Below, piece after piece: positions 16,586 through 24,455 of a stretch of 64,000 bases of DNA. Location of the stretch: contig JAFLEE010000002.1 of NCBI GenBank assembly GCA_017302015.1, positions 98,195 to 162,194 of the forward strand, read 5' to 3'. The stretch comes from Spirochaetota bacterium. GTDB taxonomy: Bacteria > Spirochaetota > UBA12135 > COTS27 > JAFLEE01. Numbering within the stretch: position 1 is the stretch's first letter; the number at the start of each line of letters is the position of its first letter. The notes beneath the pieces were generated by a model. That model searched no databases and was not told the origin of the DNA. It saw nothing but the letters and a program-made list of their open reading frames with translations. Both the position numbers and the translations under genes were made by a program.

Positions 16586-17881
16586 ATGGCCGCGCTCGTC
16601 CCGGCCCGGCGGCGTGGGGCCACCCTCTACCTGGCGGACGGCCGGGGCCTCTCTTCGCGGGTCGACCCGGTGGCCGAAGGCGAGCGCTTGGCCGAAGCCT
16701 GGGCCCCCCGAAGCGGAGAGACCCTCGTCGTCTTCGGCCTGGCCCCGCTCTACCAACTCCGCGCGCTCCTGCGCAAGCAGCCGGAACTCGCGGCGTCCCT
16801 ATGGGTGGTGGAGGCGATGGAGGAGCTGAGGACCTCCGCCGAAACGCTCCTGGGCGAAGCCGCGGCGATCGTCGGTGAGGAGCCCATTCCCCCGCTCCCG
16901 CCGGGGCGTATCGTGGGGCCGGAGGGCCTGGAGCCCCTATTGTCCTTCCTCGGGAAGGGGGGCCAGCAGACGCAACGTGTGCGCCTGCTGTCGAATCCCG
17001 GCTTGGAATCGATCCTGCCCGAAAACCATGGGGCCTACGACGCCGCGCGCCAGAAGCTCACGAACTATTTGGCCGACCGGGAGAAGAACCGCCTTACCGA
17101 CCGCTATTTCTCCGAGCGATGGGTGCGCAACGCGCGCGCCAATGCCAAGCGGCCACAGACCGCGCTCCTCTCGGACCAAGCCAAGCGGACGGGCCGGGCG
17201 CTCCTCATCTCCAGCGGTCCCTCCACGGAACGCGAAGTTTCCGCCTTGGTGGAGGCCTCGCGGCGCCATTTCACCCTGGCCCTCCCGGGCTGCGCCGCGT
17301 TCCTCGCCGAGAGCGGGGTCCGTATCGGGGCCTTCCTCTCCACCGACGGGGGCTTTTGGAACGCCCTCCATTTCGACGCGGTCTACCGGCACTTTCCCGG
17401 GACCACGCTCTATTGTCCCTTCTCGATCTATCCCTCGATCCCCCGCGGTCCGGTGAAACCGGTCTTTTTTTTCGATGACGAGGCCTGGGGGCGGGAATGG
17501 GCCAACTCCCCGGGGCGGGCGAGGGAAGTCGCCGAGAATTGGATCCCCCAGGCGGGGACCGCGGCCACGACGGCGCTCTCCGTCCTTCGGCGGCTGGGTT
17601 TCGATTCCGTGCTCACCGCGGGGATCGATTTTTCCCTGACGCCGTGGAGGAACCATGCACCGTCCAATATCACGGAAGAACTGCATTTCTCGAGGTGCGG
17701 CCGAAAAGTTCCCTTCGACAACCTCTACCACCGCGCGTTCGCCCTGGCGTTGACCCGCGCCGGGGACACTTGGTCCGACGGGAAGCTCGCCCTCTATGCC
17801 CGCCTTTTCGACCAGCAGGCGGAAATCGAAGGGATCTCGGTCGTGCGACTGGCAGGGGAGAGTCGCGGGACGAACGTATAA
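16586..17881 (+). CDS. DUF115 (MptE-like / motility accessory factor) protein
   Basis: A 431-residue cytoplasmic protein. The central DUF115 domain shows the nucleotide-binding-type loop ALLISSGPSTE (G211-P212-S213) and the later FLSTDGGFWNALHF segment near residue 252. TAATTALSVLRRLG near 325 and the acidic TAGIDFSL near 345 complete the family pattern. Relatives include archaeal MptE and bacterial Maf proteins that modify flagellin with nonulosonic sugars. A role in flagellin glycosylation is plausible given motAB nearby, but the sequence does not prove it. The ATG abuts the previous stop (TAGATG), so translation is probably coupled. The first 170 residues are a divergent domain I do not recognise. 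Confidence 0.75.
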   Translation: MAALVPARRRGATLYLADGRGLSSRVDPVAEGERLAEAWAPRSGETLVVFGLAPLYQLRALLRKQPELAASLWVVEAMEELRTSAETLLGEAAAIVGEEPIPPLPPGRIVGPEGLEPLLSFLGKGGQQTQRVRLLSNPGLESILPENHGAYDAARQKLTNYLADREKNRLTDRYFSERWVRNARANAKRPQTALLSDQAKRTGRALLISSGPSTEREVSALVEASRRHFTLALPGCAAFLAESGVRIGAFLSTDGGFWNALHFDAVYRHFPGTTLYCPFSIYPSIPRGPVKPVFFFDDEAWGREWANSPGRAREVAENWIPQAGTAATTALSVLRRLGFDSVLTAGIDFSLTPWRNHAPSNITEELHFSRCGRKVPFDNLYHRAFALALTRAGDTWSDGKLALYARLFDQQAEIEGISVVRLAGESRGTNV

Positions 17882-17882
17882 T
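17877..17882 (+). promoter_or_regulatory. -10-like box 5 nt before the hydrolase start
   Basis: TATAAT ends 5 nt before ATG 17888 and overlaps the stop codon of the DUF115 gene. There is no Shine-Dalgarno before the ATG and no -35 box, a layout typical of leaderless genes in other phyla. Confidence 0.45.
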
Positions 17883-17887
17883 CCCCC

Positions 17888-18913
17888 ATGATCCTCCTGA
17901 TTCCGCTCTCCATTTTCTTCGTCTGGTTCGCCCTGCGCCTCGCCGGAGACCTCTCGCAAAGCCGGGCCCGCCGTGGAGCGGCTGCCCTCGGGGTGCGCTT
18001 CGCGTCGATGGCGGATGCCCGTTTGGCCTGGCGTTTCTTCGAGGGTCCCTCCGGGGCCCCGGTGGTGGTTGTCGAGTCCGCCTTGGCTTCGTCCATGGTG
18101 GAATGGTGGCCCCTGGCGGAGCGCCTTGCGAAGGCGTTCTCGGTGCTCGTCTACGACCGCGCCGGTTACGGGTTCAGCCCCGCTTCTCGGTTCCCCCGCA
18201 CGCCCGACCAGATCGCCCGCGAACTCCTGCGCCTCCTCGAGCACGCCGGGATCCGTGACCCCGTCATCCTCCTGGGTCATTCCCAGGGGGGGCTCTATGC
18301 CCAAAAGTTCGCCCGCATGTACCCGGCCCGGGTGCGGGCCGTGGTTTTCCTCGACCCACTCACGGCCGAAGCCAGCCGCATGCGCGAGGAACTTTCCAGG
18401 GCTGAATACCGGGGAAGCGGCGATGATAAGACCTCGATGATCGTCCGGGGGCGGCTTATTTCCATGTTCGGCCTGGGGCCCTTCTTCGGGCCGCGCTTAA
18501 GGAAAGCGCCCCCGTTTACCCTCCACGCTTTCTCCCCCGATGAACAGGCCTGGCTCTTGACCCATCTGACGCGAAGCGAGACCTGGCGGACGGCCTGGGG
18601 CGAATACCATGGGGCTCGGACGCGGGAAGTACGGGATGAACTCCTGCCGACCCTCGGGTTCCCCAATCTCCCCATCCGGATCCTCTTCCACGCCGAAGTT
18701 CCCCTCCTCTCGGGATCGGGGAAGGGGGGATCCATCACCCGCGAGCAAGCCGAGAAGGTGGAGGCGATTCGCGAGCGCATGGCCCGGCGGCTCCTCACCC
18801 TGGGCAATGACGCCCGTTTCGTCCGGTCGAAGAGGTCCAACGAATACCTCCACCTCCAAGACCCCGACTTGGTGGAATCGACCCTGCTCGAAGCGGCCTC
18901 CCGGGGCCATTAA
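17888..18913 (+). CDS. Alpha/beta-hydrolase, membrane-anchored
   Basis: A 341-residue protein with an N-terminal hydrophobic helix (residues 1-20, possibly an uncleaved anchor) and an alpha/beta-hydrolase domain. The nucleophile elbow is GHSQGG with Ser132. The oxyanion region is in VVVVESALAS near 57, VYDRAGYGFSP lies near 88, and the likely catalytic His is in EYLHLQDP near 321. Substrate unknown; esterase or lipase-like activity is the default inference. A TATAAT lies 5 nt before the start and no ribosome-binding site is visible, so it may be transcribed separately from the preceding operon. A 72-bp gap separates it from the next gene. Confidence 0.82.
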   Translation: MILLIPLSIFFVWFALRLAGDLSQSRARRGAAALGVRFASMADARLAWRFFEGPSGAPVVVVESALASSMVEWWPLAERLAKAFSVLVYDRAGYGFSPASRFPRTPDQIARELLRLLEHAGIRDPVILLGHSQGGLYAQKFARMYPARVRAVVFLDPLTAEASRMREELSRAEYRGSGDDKTSMIVRGRLISMFGLGPFFGPRLRKAPPFTLHAFSPDEQAWLLTHLTRSETWRTAWGEYHGARTREVRDELLPTLGFPNLPIRILFHAEVPLLSGSGKGGSITREQAEKVEAIRERMARRLLTLGNDARFVRSKRSNEYLHLQDPDLVESTLLEAASRGH

Positions 18914-18985
18914 CTGAGGAAATTCCCCGGGAAAGGGGCTTCGGATCGACTCAGGTTTACGGGTCTGCGGATCGAAAATGGGACC

Positions 18986-20932
18986 ATGCCCTCGGTCCGT
19001 ACTCCCCTTTTTTGGGCGTTGCTCTTCTCGCCCCCCTTCTTTCTCATGGGTGACCCCGCCACCCGGGTCGAAACCAACGGGAACCTGCGGGTCGAGACCC
19101 CCCTGGTGGACCGCGACCAGAACCGCTACCGCCTCGAGATCCGCGAAGAAAAGCCGGGCGCCTCCGCGGCCCCGGTCAAGCAAAAACTCGTCTATGTGCG
19201 CACTTGGGACGAGGCGCCAACCCTGCGGCGTCTGGAATGCCATCGTTGGGACCGCCTGCCCCTCTGGCGCATGGATTTCGATCCCGAAGGGCGCCCGGCG
19301 CGCTTCCAGGAATTCGTGGAGGGCCGAGCGGTGCGCCTGGTGGAATTATCCGGCGAAGGCCAGATCCTCAGCGATCGCCGCCTCGAAAACGGGACGGCCC
19401 TGGAGACGCGGTGGCGCTACGCCGCCCTGGAATCGGGGCGCGTGGAGGGCCGTCCGGCGAGCGCCGGCTCCTGGCCGGTGGAGCGCACGCATCTGCGCGA
19501 TGGCGTCGTCATCGAGACCGTTCGCCTCTCGTGGCAGGCCGGCCTGGCCGTGCGGGAAGAGCGACTCAACGGAGCCGGATCTCTGGTGGAAACCCTCGAC
19601 CGGGATGCCGTGAAGGCCGCGGGCGGGCGCATCGTCACCGAAACGCGCCGGCGGGCCGATGGCCGCGAAATCCAGTCCTATGTTCGCACCGAGGACGCGG
19701 CGGGGCATACGATCCTCGCCAGATCCTCTTCCGGGTTCACTGAAGTTTTCGCCTGGGATGCCCGAAATCTCCTCTCGCGGCAGACCCTTCGCGACGCCGT
19801 GCGGGGGCGAGCCGTCATCGATTGCGCGTGGTCGTGGCAAAGCTCGGAGGCGCCGGCGACGCTCTTCAGCCCGCCGGCGCGGCAGGTTCCCGTGGCCCGG
19901 CACGAATCGTGGAAAATCGGCGCGATATTCGGGCTGCGGGACCATCTGGTGATCCGCCACCGCGACGGCAGCAGCCATGAGGAGCGGCTTTCATACGTGC
20001 GCACCAACGGCGCCTCGCCCCTCTCCGTGGCCACTTCAGTGGAGGGGGTGCCGCAGGCGCGCATGGATTTCGACGCGCGGGGCCGCCTGCTGCAAAAAAC
20101 CCTGCTGGACGCGGACAATCGGGTGCGCGGGCGCTACGAGTTCGGTTGGGAAGAAAAGGGCGCCCGGCTGACGTCCATGGCCTTCAGCCTGGGGCAGGGC
20201 CCCGCGGTGCGTTCGCTTCAATTCCATTACCGCGGGGGAAAATCGAATCTCGGCGGATCCAGCGACCCCCTCAATCCCCCCGATCTCTTTTTCACCTGGG
20301 GACAGGGCCTCTATGAACTCGCCAAACTCCGAATCGGCGCCGACGCCGGCAACCTGGAACTCCAGGGGCAAGATCTCGCGGAAGCTCTGATCTGGATGGA
20401 GCGCCTGGGCTTGGAACGCATGGTCGAAGTCGATGGCCGGGGGGAGGCCCAGCGCCTGGTGCGCTTCATCGTGGAGCGCCCCAAGAACGCCCTCCATTGG
20501 GTTTTCGAAAGCTACGCGCGCACCCAGGACGATGAAGAGCGGCGCGCGGAGCAGCGCCTCGCCGGCGCCAAGCCCCACGCGGTCTACGCCCAGGACCGGG
20601 ACGAACTGGACGCGGGGCTCGCGGGCCGTTTCAAAGCCTTCGCCTTGGCGAAGCCCATGGGCGGCGAGGCCTGGGAATCCCGGGCTCGGGAATACCATGA
20701 GCGCACCCTCGAGTTCTGGAGCGACCCGTCCGGCGCGAAGTTCACCGCGGGACGGCTGACGAGCCGCCATACCGGAGCGGTGACCGCGACGCGCGTCGTC
20801 TCGGGAGGGCGGACCCCGATGGAATCGGCCCCCGGCGTGCTGGACGAGCTCTGGCAGAATTATACGGAAACCCTCGCGAAATTGAAGCCGCAAGAGCGGG
20901 CCCGGTCCCGAAGCGGCGCGACGAACCACTGA
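18986..20932 (+). CDS. Secreted protein of unknown function with internal repeats
   Basis: I do not recognise this 648-residue protein. It has a short hydrophobic signal (residues 5-20) and is then beta-rich and charged. A repeated pattern is visible: YVRT followed 25-40 residues later by a phrase like RMDFDPEGR or RMDFDARGR. Copies lie near residues 72-100 and 336-366, with a weaker third near 231-260 (SYVRTEDAAG, then WDARNLL). The spacing recalls YD/RHS-type beta repeats but is not close enough to assign. The C-terminal 150 residues are helical and rich in Arg and Glu. The following gene encodes a similar-looking protein, so the two probably act together in the periplasm or outer membrane. 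Confidence 0.65.
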   Translation: MPSVRTPLFWALLFSPPFFLMGDPATRVETNGNLRVETPLVDRDQNRYRLEIREEKPGASAAPVKQKLVYVRTWDEAPTLRRLECHRWDRLPLWRMDFDPEGRPARFQEFVEGRAVRLVELSGEGQILSDRRLENGTALETRWRYAALESGRVEGRPASAGSWPVERTHLRDGVVIETVRLSWQAGLAVREERLNGAGSLVETLDRDAVKAAGGRIVTETRRRADGREIQSYVRTEDAAGHTILARSSSGFTEVFAWDARNLLSRQTLRDAVRGRAVIDCAWSWQSSEAPATLFSPPARQVPVARHESWKIGAIFGLRDHLVIRHRDGSSHEERLSYVRTNGASPLSVATSVEGVPQARMDFDARGRLLQKTLLDADNRVRGRYEFGWEEKGARLTSMAFSLGQGPAVRSLQFHYRGGKSNLGGSSDPLNPPDLFFTWGQGLYELAKLRIGADAGNLELQGQDLAEALIWMERLGLERMVEVDGRGEAQRLVRFIVERPKNALHWVFESYARTQDDEERRAEQRLAGAKPHAVYAQDRDELDAGLAGRFKAFALAKPMGGEAWESRAREYHERTLEFWSDPSGAKFTAGRLTSRHTGAVTATRVVSGGRTPMESAPGVLDELWQNYTETLAKLKPQERARSRSGATNH

Positions 20933-20948
20933 ACAAGGAAACCCCGCG

Positions 20949-22208
20949 ATGAAGCGCCCCTCCCCCCTTCGACGGATGCTGCCCATGCTGGTTTGGACCG
21001 CGATGGCGGTCCTCCCCGCCGCGACGCCGGGCGTCCTGCGGCATTTCGAGGGCTTCGCGGTGGATGACCGCACGCGCCTTCCCCGCTTCTTCCGGGAAAT
21101 TCCCATGGGAAAACTCGAGGGGCATTGGCAGAGCGCCTGGGCGGTGGAGGGCAAGGAAGCCCTCCTCGACTCCCGGTTCTCGCCCACGGGCAAGCGGCCC
21201 CATTACGCCGTACGCTATGACGAACTCGCCCGGCCGATTACCGTGGAGGGGTGGAATCTGGAGAAACCCTTCGCGCTCTCCATCGAATGGAAGGAAGGCT
21301 GGCCCGTGGCCATGGTCTGGCGCCGCCTCGACGCGAATCGCCTCGAAGCCGGGGTGGAAACCTGGGAGATCGAACGGAATCCCGAGGGGGCCGTGCGCCT
21401 GGTCCGCATCGGCCGCCAGGGCTACACCGCCTGGGCCGAGAGTTACCATGCGCGCGCGGGGGAACTCCTCATCGTGGGCCAATTCCCCGGGGGCGGCCTC
21501 CGTGAGATCCGCCTCTATGCGGGCGGCCAGAAAGCGGGCGAAGCGCTCCGTTTGAAGGAGCGACGCTACCGCGTGGAGAACGCCACTTTCGAGACGTTCC
21601 CGGCGACCATCGGGGATGCGGAGGCCCGGAAGGCACCCCGCCTCCACGATGCGCTTCGACTCGATGGGGAAGAGGGCTTCCGGGCGGTCATGGGGCTCTC
21701 CTACGTCGATTTCTCCGAAGTCGATCGGGAGACGATCTGGGAGGACGGGGCCGACCCCTGGAATTGCCGGGCGCTCATCCGGGAACGGGGAGCCCTGCCC
21801 CGGGTGGAATGCCGCCGGGAAAATCGGCTCGAGTCCATCGCGACCCTGGAAAAAACGGCCACCTATTCGAACGCCGCGCAGGTGCCCGCCGGGATCCCCT
21901 TCAGCGGCTTCTCCGATGGCCAGGAATTTTGGGGCGATTACATCGTGGCCGAGTTCGGGATCGACCCGCGCGGCGCCCGGGTGGAGCGCCGCTACCAAGA
22001 CGGCCTTTTGCGCCAGACCTCCTGGCTGGACGCCGATGGGGAGGCGAAGCGCGTGGCCCTCGACTATTATCCCGACCGGACGAAAAATCGCGAACGCACC
22101 TGGATCCGCGGGGAACGCGTCGACGTGCGCCTCTTCCGTTGCGGCGATCAGGCGGAGCTCCCCCCGCGGGGATCCAACGGGACACGCGCCGTAGCCGCTT
22201 CGCGCTAG
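20949..22208 (+). CDS. Secreted protein of unknown function, companion of the preceding gene
   Basis: A 419-residue protein with a signal peptide (MLVWTAMAVLPAA near residues 15-27). The mature part is beta-rich with frequent Trp and Tyr, and contains phrases like DSRFSPTGKRPHYAVRYDE near 78 that echo the FDPEGR units of the preceding protein. No catalytic motif is evident. AAGGA sits 11 nt before the ATG, and the gene follows the previous one after 16 nt, so both are on one transcript. The stop is 5 nt before the rsmA start. Homology between the two proteins is inferred by eye and is not certain. Confidence 0.65.
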   Translation: MKRPSPLRRMLPMLVWTAMAVLPAATPGVLRHFEGFAVDDRTRLPRFFREIPMGKLEGHWQSAWAVEGKEALLDSRFSPTGKRPHYAVRYDELARPITVEGWNLEKPFALSIEWKEGWPVAMVWRRLDANRLEAGVETWEIERNPEGAVRLVRIGRQGYTAWAESYHARAGELLIVGQFPGGGLREIRLYAGGQKAGEALRLKERRYRVENATFETFPATIGDAEARKAPRLHDALRLDGEEGFRAVMGLSYVDFSEVDRETIWEDGADPWNCRALIRERGALPRVECRRENRLESIATLEKTATYSNAAQVPAGIPFSGFSDGQEFWGDYIVAEFGIDPRGARVERRYQDGLLRQTSWLDADGEAKRVALDYYPDRTKNRERTWIRGERVDVRLFRCGDQAELPPRGSNGTRAVAASR

Positions 22209-22213
22209 CTGTC

Positions 22214-23077
22214 GTGGACGACCCCCGCCCCTATTCGCCGGAGTGGATCCGCCGGCGCCTTGAGGCCTCCTCCAAGCGCATCCACCAGGGACTCGGGCAG
22301 CATTACCTCGTCAATCCGGGCGCCGTCACCGTCATCGCCGAAGCCTGCCGCCGCCTGGCTCCCGGCCCGCTCGTGCTCGAGATCGGCGCGGGCCTCGGCG
22401 TCCTCACCCACGCGCTCCTGGAGGCGGGCCTCACGGTACGCGCCGTGGAAATCGAGGAGGTCTCGGGGGATATCCTCGCCGACACCCTCGGGAAAACCCA
22501 TGGCGACCGCTTCACGCTGCTGCGCGGCGATTTCCTCGCCATGGAACCCCAGCGGCTCACGGGCGGCCTCGGGCGGGATTTCCTCGTCTGCGGGAATCTC
22601 CCCTATAATCGCGTGGGCGAGATCCTCCTTCGCTGCCTCGAGGTTTTCGGGGAGGCGCCCCCGGCCCTGGTATTCATGATGCAGCGCGAGGTCGCCCAAA
22701 AACTGGCCTCGCCCCCCGGCCGCCGGGAGTACGGCGCACTGTCGGTGATCTTCCAGGCCCTCTACCTCTTGAAGCCGGTGATGAACCTTGCGCCGGGTTC
22801 CTTCCATCCGCCGCCGAAGATCGAGAGCACCGTCCTTTCGTTCCTCCCCGAGCGGCGTCCCGGCGACCTCGGGGATTGGCCGCGGTTTTTGAGAGTGGTG
22901 CGCGCTTCATTCGGCCATCGCCGAAAAAAGATCTCGGGCGCGCTGCGCGACTCGGGGCAATTTTCGCCGACGCAACTTTCCGCTTTGAAGGCCAGCCGTC
23001 CCGAGCTGATGGAGAAGCGCGCGGAAAACTTGTCGTGGGGGGAATTCAAATTTCTTAGCGATGGGGTACCCGACTAA
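22214..23077 (+). CDS. rsmA: 16S rRNA adenine(1518/1519)-N6 dimethyltransferase
   Basis: A 287-residue SAM-dependent enzyme that dimethylates two adjacent adenines in the 3' hairpin of 16S rRNA late in 30S assembly. It shows the family start GLGQHYLVNP near residue 29, the SAM-binding loop LEIGAGLGVLT near 54 and the catalytic NLPYN near 127. The C-terminal domain has SFHPPPKIESTV near 200 and RRKKISGAL near 235. The start is GTG at 22214, 5 nt after the previous stop; longer upstream reading is possible but only by overlapping the preceding gene in another frame. rsmA closes this transcript; the tRNA promoter lies 130 bp beyond it. Confidence 0.93.
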   Translation: MDDPRPYSPEWIRRRLEASSKRIHQGLGQHYLVNPGAVTVIAEACRRLAPGPLVLEIGAGLGVLTHALLEAGLTVRAVEIEEVSGDILADTLGKTHGDRFTLLRGDFLAMEPQRLTGGLGRDFLVCGNLPYNRVGEILLRCLEVFGEAPPALVFMMQREVAQKLASPPGRREYGALSVIFQALYLLKPVMNLAPGSFHPPPKIESTVLSFLPERRPGDLGDWPRFLRVVRASFGHRRKKISGALRDSGQFSPTQLSALKASRPELMEKRAENLSWGEFKFLSDGVPD

Positions 23078-23117
23078 GTGTTGAGGCGGCGGCCCGCACG
23101 GGCAGCGTTCCCGACTC

Positions 23118-23134
23118 AAAAATCGCGCATTTTT
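23118..23134. repeat. A/T-armed inverted repeat after rsmA
   Basis: AAAAAT-CGCGC-ATTTTT forms a perfect 6-bp inverted repeat 40 bp after the rsmA stop. It could help end rsmA transcription, but an A/T-only stem is weak as an intrinsic terminator. Confidence 0.3.
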
Positions 23135-23208
23135 CCGGCCCAACCCGATTTCCTTCCCGACGAGCTTCCAAATCGAGACCCATTCCAGGGAAGATCAGGG
23201 GAGGAAAA

Positions 23209-23238
23209 TTGACACATCTTTTTGTCCTATGCGACAAT
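23209..23238 (+). promoter_or_regulatory. Vegetative promoter for the tRNA-Lys/tRNA-Glu/terpenoid transcript
   Basis: TTGACA at 23209-23214 and GACAAT at 23233-23238 are 18 nt apart. The start would fall near 23245, about 9 nt before tRNA-Lys. No terminator separates the tRNAs from the squalene synthase gene, so all may be one transcript. Confidence 0.7.
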
Positions 23239-23253
23239 AGCGGTCAGTAAGTA

Positions 23254-23326
23254 GGGCCGCTAGCTCAGTTGGTAGAGCAATGCCCTTTTAAGGCATGGGT
23301 CGATGGTTCGAATCCATCGCGGCTCA
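23254..23326 (+). tRNA. tRNA-Lys (anticodon TTT)
   Basis: A full cloverleaf can be drawn: acceptor GGGCCGC/GCGGCTC (one G-T pair), D arm with AGCTCAGTTGGTAGAGC, and anticodon stem ATGCC/GGCAT around loop CTTTTAA. The T arm is GATGG-TTCGAAT-CCATC and the discriminator is A. The 3' CCA is not encoded. Confidence 0.97.
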
Positions 23327-23333
23327 CTTACAT

Positions 23334-23405
23334 GGCCCCTTCGTCTAAGGGTTAGGACACCAGGTTTTCATCCTGGCAATAGGGGTTCGAATCCCCTAGG
23401 GGTCG
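23334..23405 (+). tRNA. tRNA-Glu (anticodon TTC)
   Basis: Acceptor GGCCCCT pairs with AGGGGTC (one G-T pair). The anticodon stem is CCAGG/CCTGG around loop TTTTCAT, the T arm is AGGGG-TTCGAAT-CCCCT and the discriminator is G. CCA is not encoded. It lies 7 nt after tRNA-Lys and 6 nt before the squalene synthase ATG. Confidence 0.97.
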
Positions 23406-23411
23406 ATTCAA

Positions 23412-24455
23412 ATGGCACTTGCGGACGTGGGTCCGAGTTTCCGGTTTTGCGAGCAGATCCTCCCGAAGGTGAGTCGTACCTTCGCGCTTAATATCCGTTT
23501 CCTCCGGGGCCAGACACACCGCGCGGTGCTCGACGCCTACCTGATTTGCCGGATCCTCGATACGGTGGAAGACGCCCCCGACCGCGATGCTTCATTTAAG
23601 GCGCCGCTTCTGAGGGAGTTTCCCCGGTTCCTCCGCGCCCTGCCCGACTCGGACTCGCTGGGGGCCTGGCAGGCGCGGGCCTTGGGCGCCACCATGACCC
23701 CCTCGGAACGGGAACTCCTCTCCCATACCCGCGAGGTGCTCGCGGTCTTCCACACCCTCGCCCCGGGGGTGCGCGACGTCATGGTCGGACCGATCACCCG
23801 CATGGCCGAGGGCATGGCGACGACGGTGGAACGCGTGGCCGGGGTGGGGAAGCCCGTGCAACTCGCGGATACCGCCGATCTCGAGCGCTATTGCTATTTC
23901 GTGGCCGGAACCGTGGGGGAACTCCTCACCGGGCTCTTCCTGGCGAAGGTCGGCTCTTCCCGACGGCGCGAGGCGATGGTGCGCCATCAGGTGGCCTTCG
24001 GCCTCGGCCTGCAACTCACGAATATCCTGAAGGACATCCGCGCCGACCGTGGTCGGGCGTGGTGCTATATCCCCGCCGACGCCCTGGCGAAGGAAGGGTT
24101 GGACCTCGAGACCTTCTGGTCCTGGAAGGAAGGGCCCAAGAATCGCCGCGCCTTGGCGCCGCTTCTGCGGCTGACGGCCGATTCCCTCCGTCGCGCCCTC
24201 GACTATACCTTGGCGCTCCCGCCCCGGCGCCTGCGCCTTCGGCTCTTTTGCGCGGTTCCGCTCATGCTGGCGATGGAAACCCTGGCGCTCCTGGCGCCCG
24301 GGCTCGAATCGAGCCGGGGGCCGGTGAAGATCACGCGGGCCCAGGTGCGCGCCGTGCTCCTGCGCGCCCCGCTCTTCTGCGTTTTTTCGCCGCTCCTGGT
24401 CCGGTGGTCCGCCACGCGCTTTCAGGCGATCGAAGCCGCCCTGGAGAAGGCGTGA
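23412..24455 (+). CDS. Squalene synthase (farnesyl-diphosphate farnesyltransferase type)
   Basis: A 347-residue trans-isoprenyl synthase that joins two farnesyl diphosphates head to head. Both Asp-rich motifs are present: DTVED (D50-D54) and DIRAD (D208-D212). Features closer to eukaryotic-type squalene synthase than to CrtB or HpnD are YCYFVAGTVGELLT near residue 158, LFCAVPLMLAMETL near 277 and the VKIT segment near 305. If it is a true SQS it reduces presqualene diphosphate to squalene with NADPH. The ATG is only 6 nt after the 3' end of tRNA-Glu and has no ordinary Shine-Dalgarno. Its stop overlaps the next gene by GTGA. Confidence 0.85.
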   Translation: MALADVGPSFRFCEQILPKVSRTFALNIRFLRGQTHRAVLDAYLICRILDTVEDAPDRDASFKAPLLREFPRFLRALPDSDSLGAWQARALGATMTPSERELLSHTREVLAVFHTLAPGVRDVMVGPITRMAEGMATTVERVAGVGKPVQLADTADLERYCYFVAGTVGELLTGLFLAKVGSSRRREAMVRHQVAFGLGLQLTNILKDIRADRGRAWCYIPADALAKEGLDLETFWSWKEGPKNRRALAPLLRLTADSLRRALDYTLALPPRRLRLRLFCAVPLMLAMETLALLAPGLESSRGPVKITRAQVRAVLLRAPLFCVFSPLLVRWSATRFQAIEAALEKA

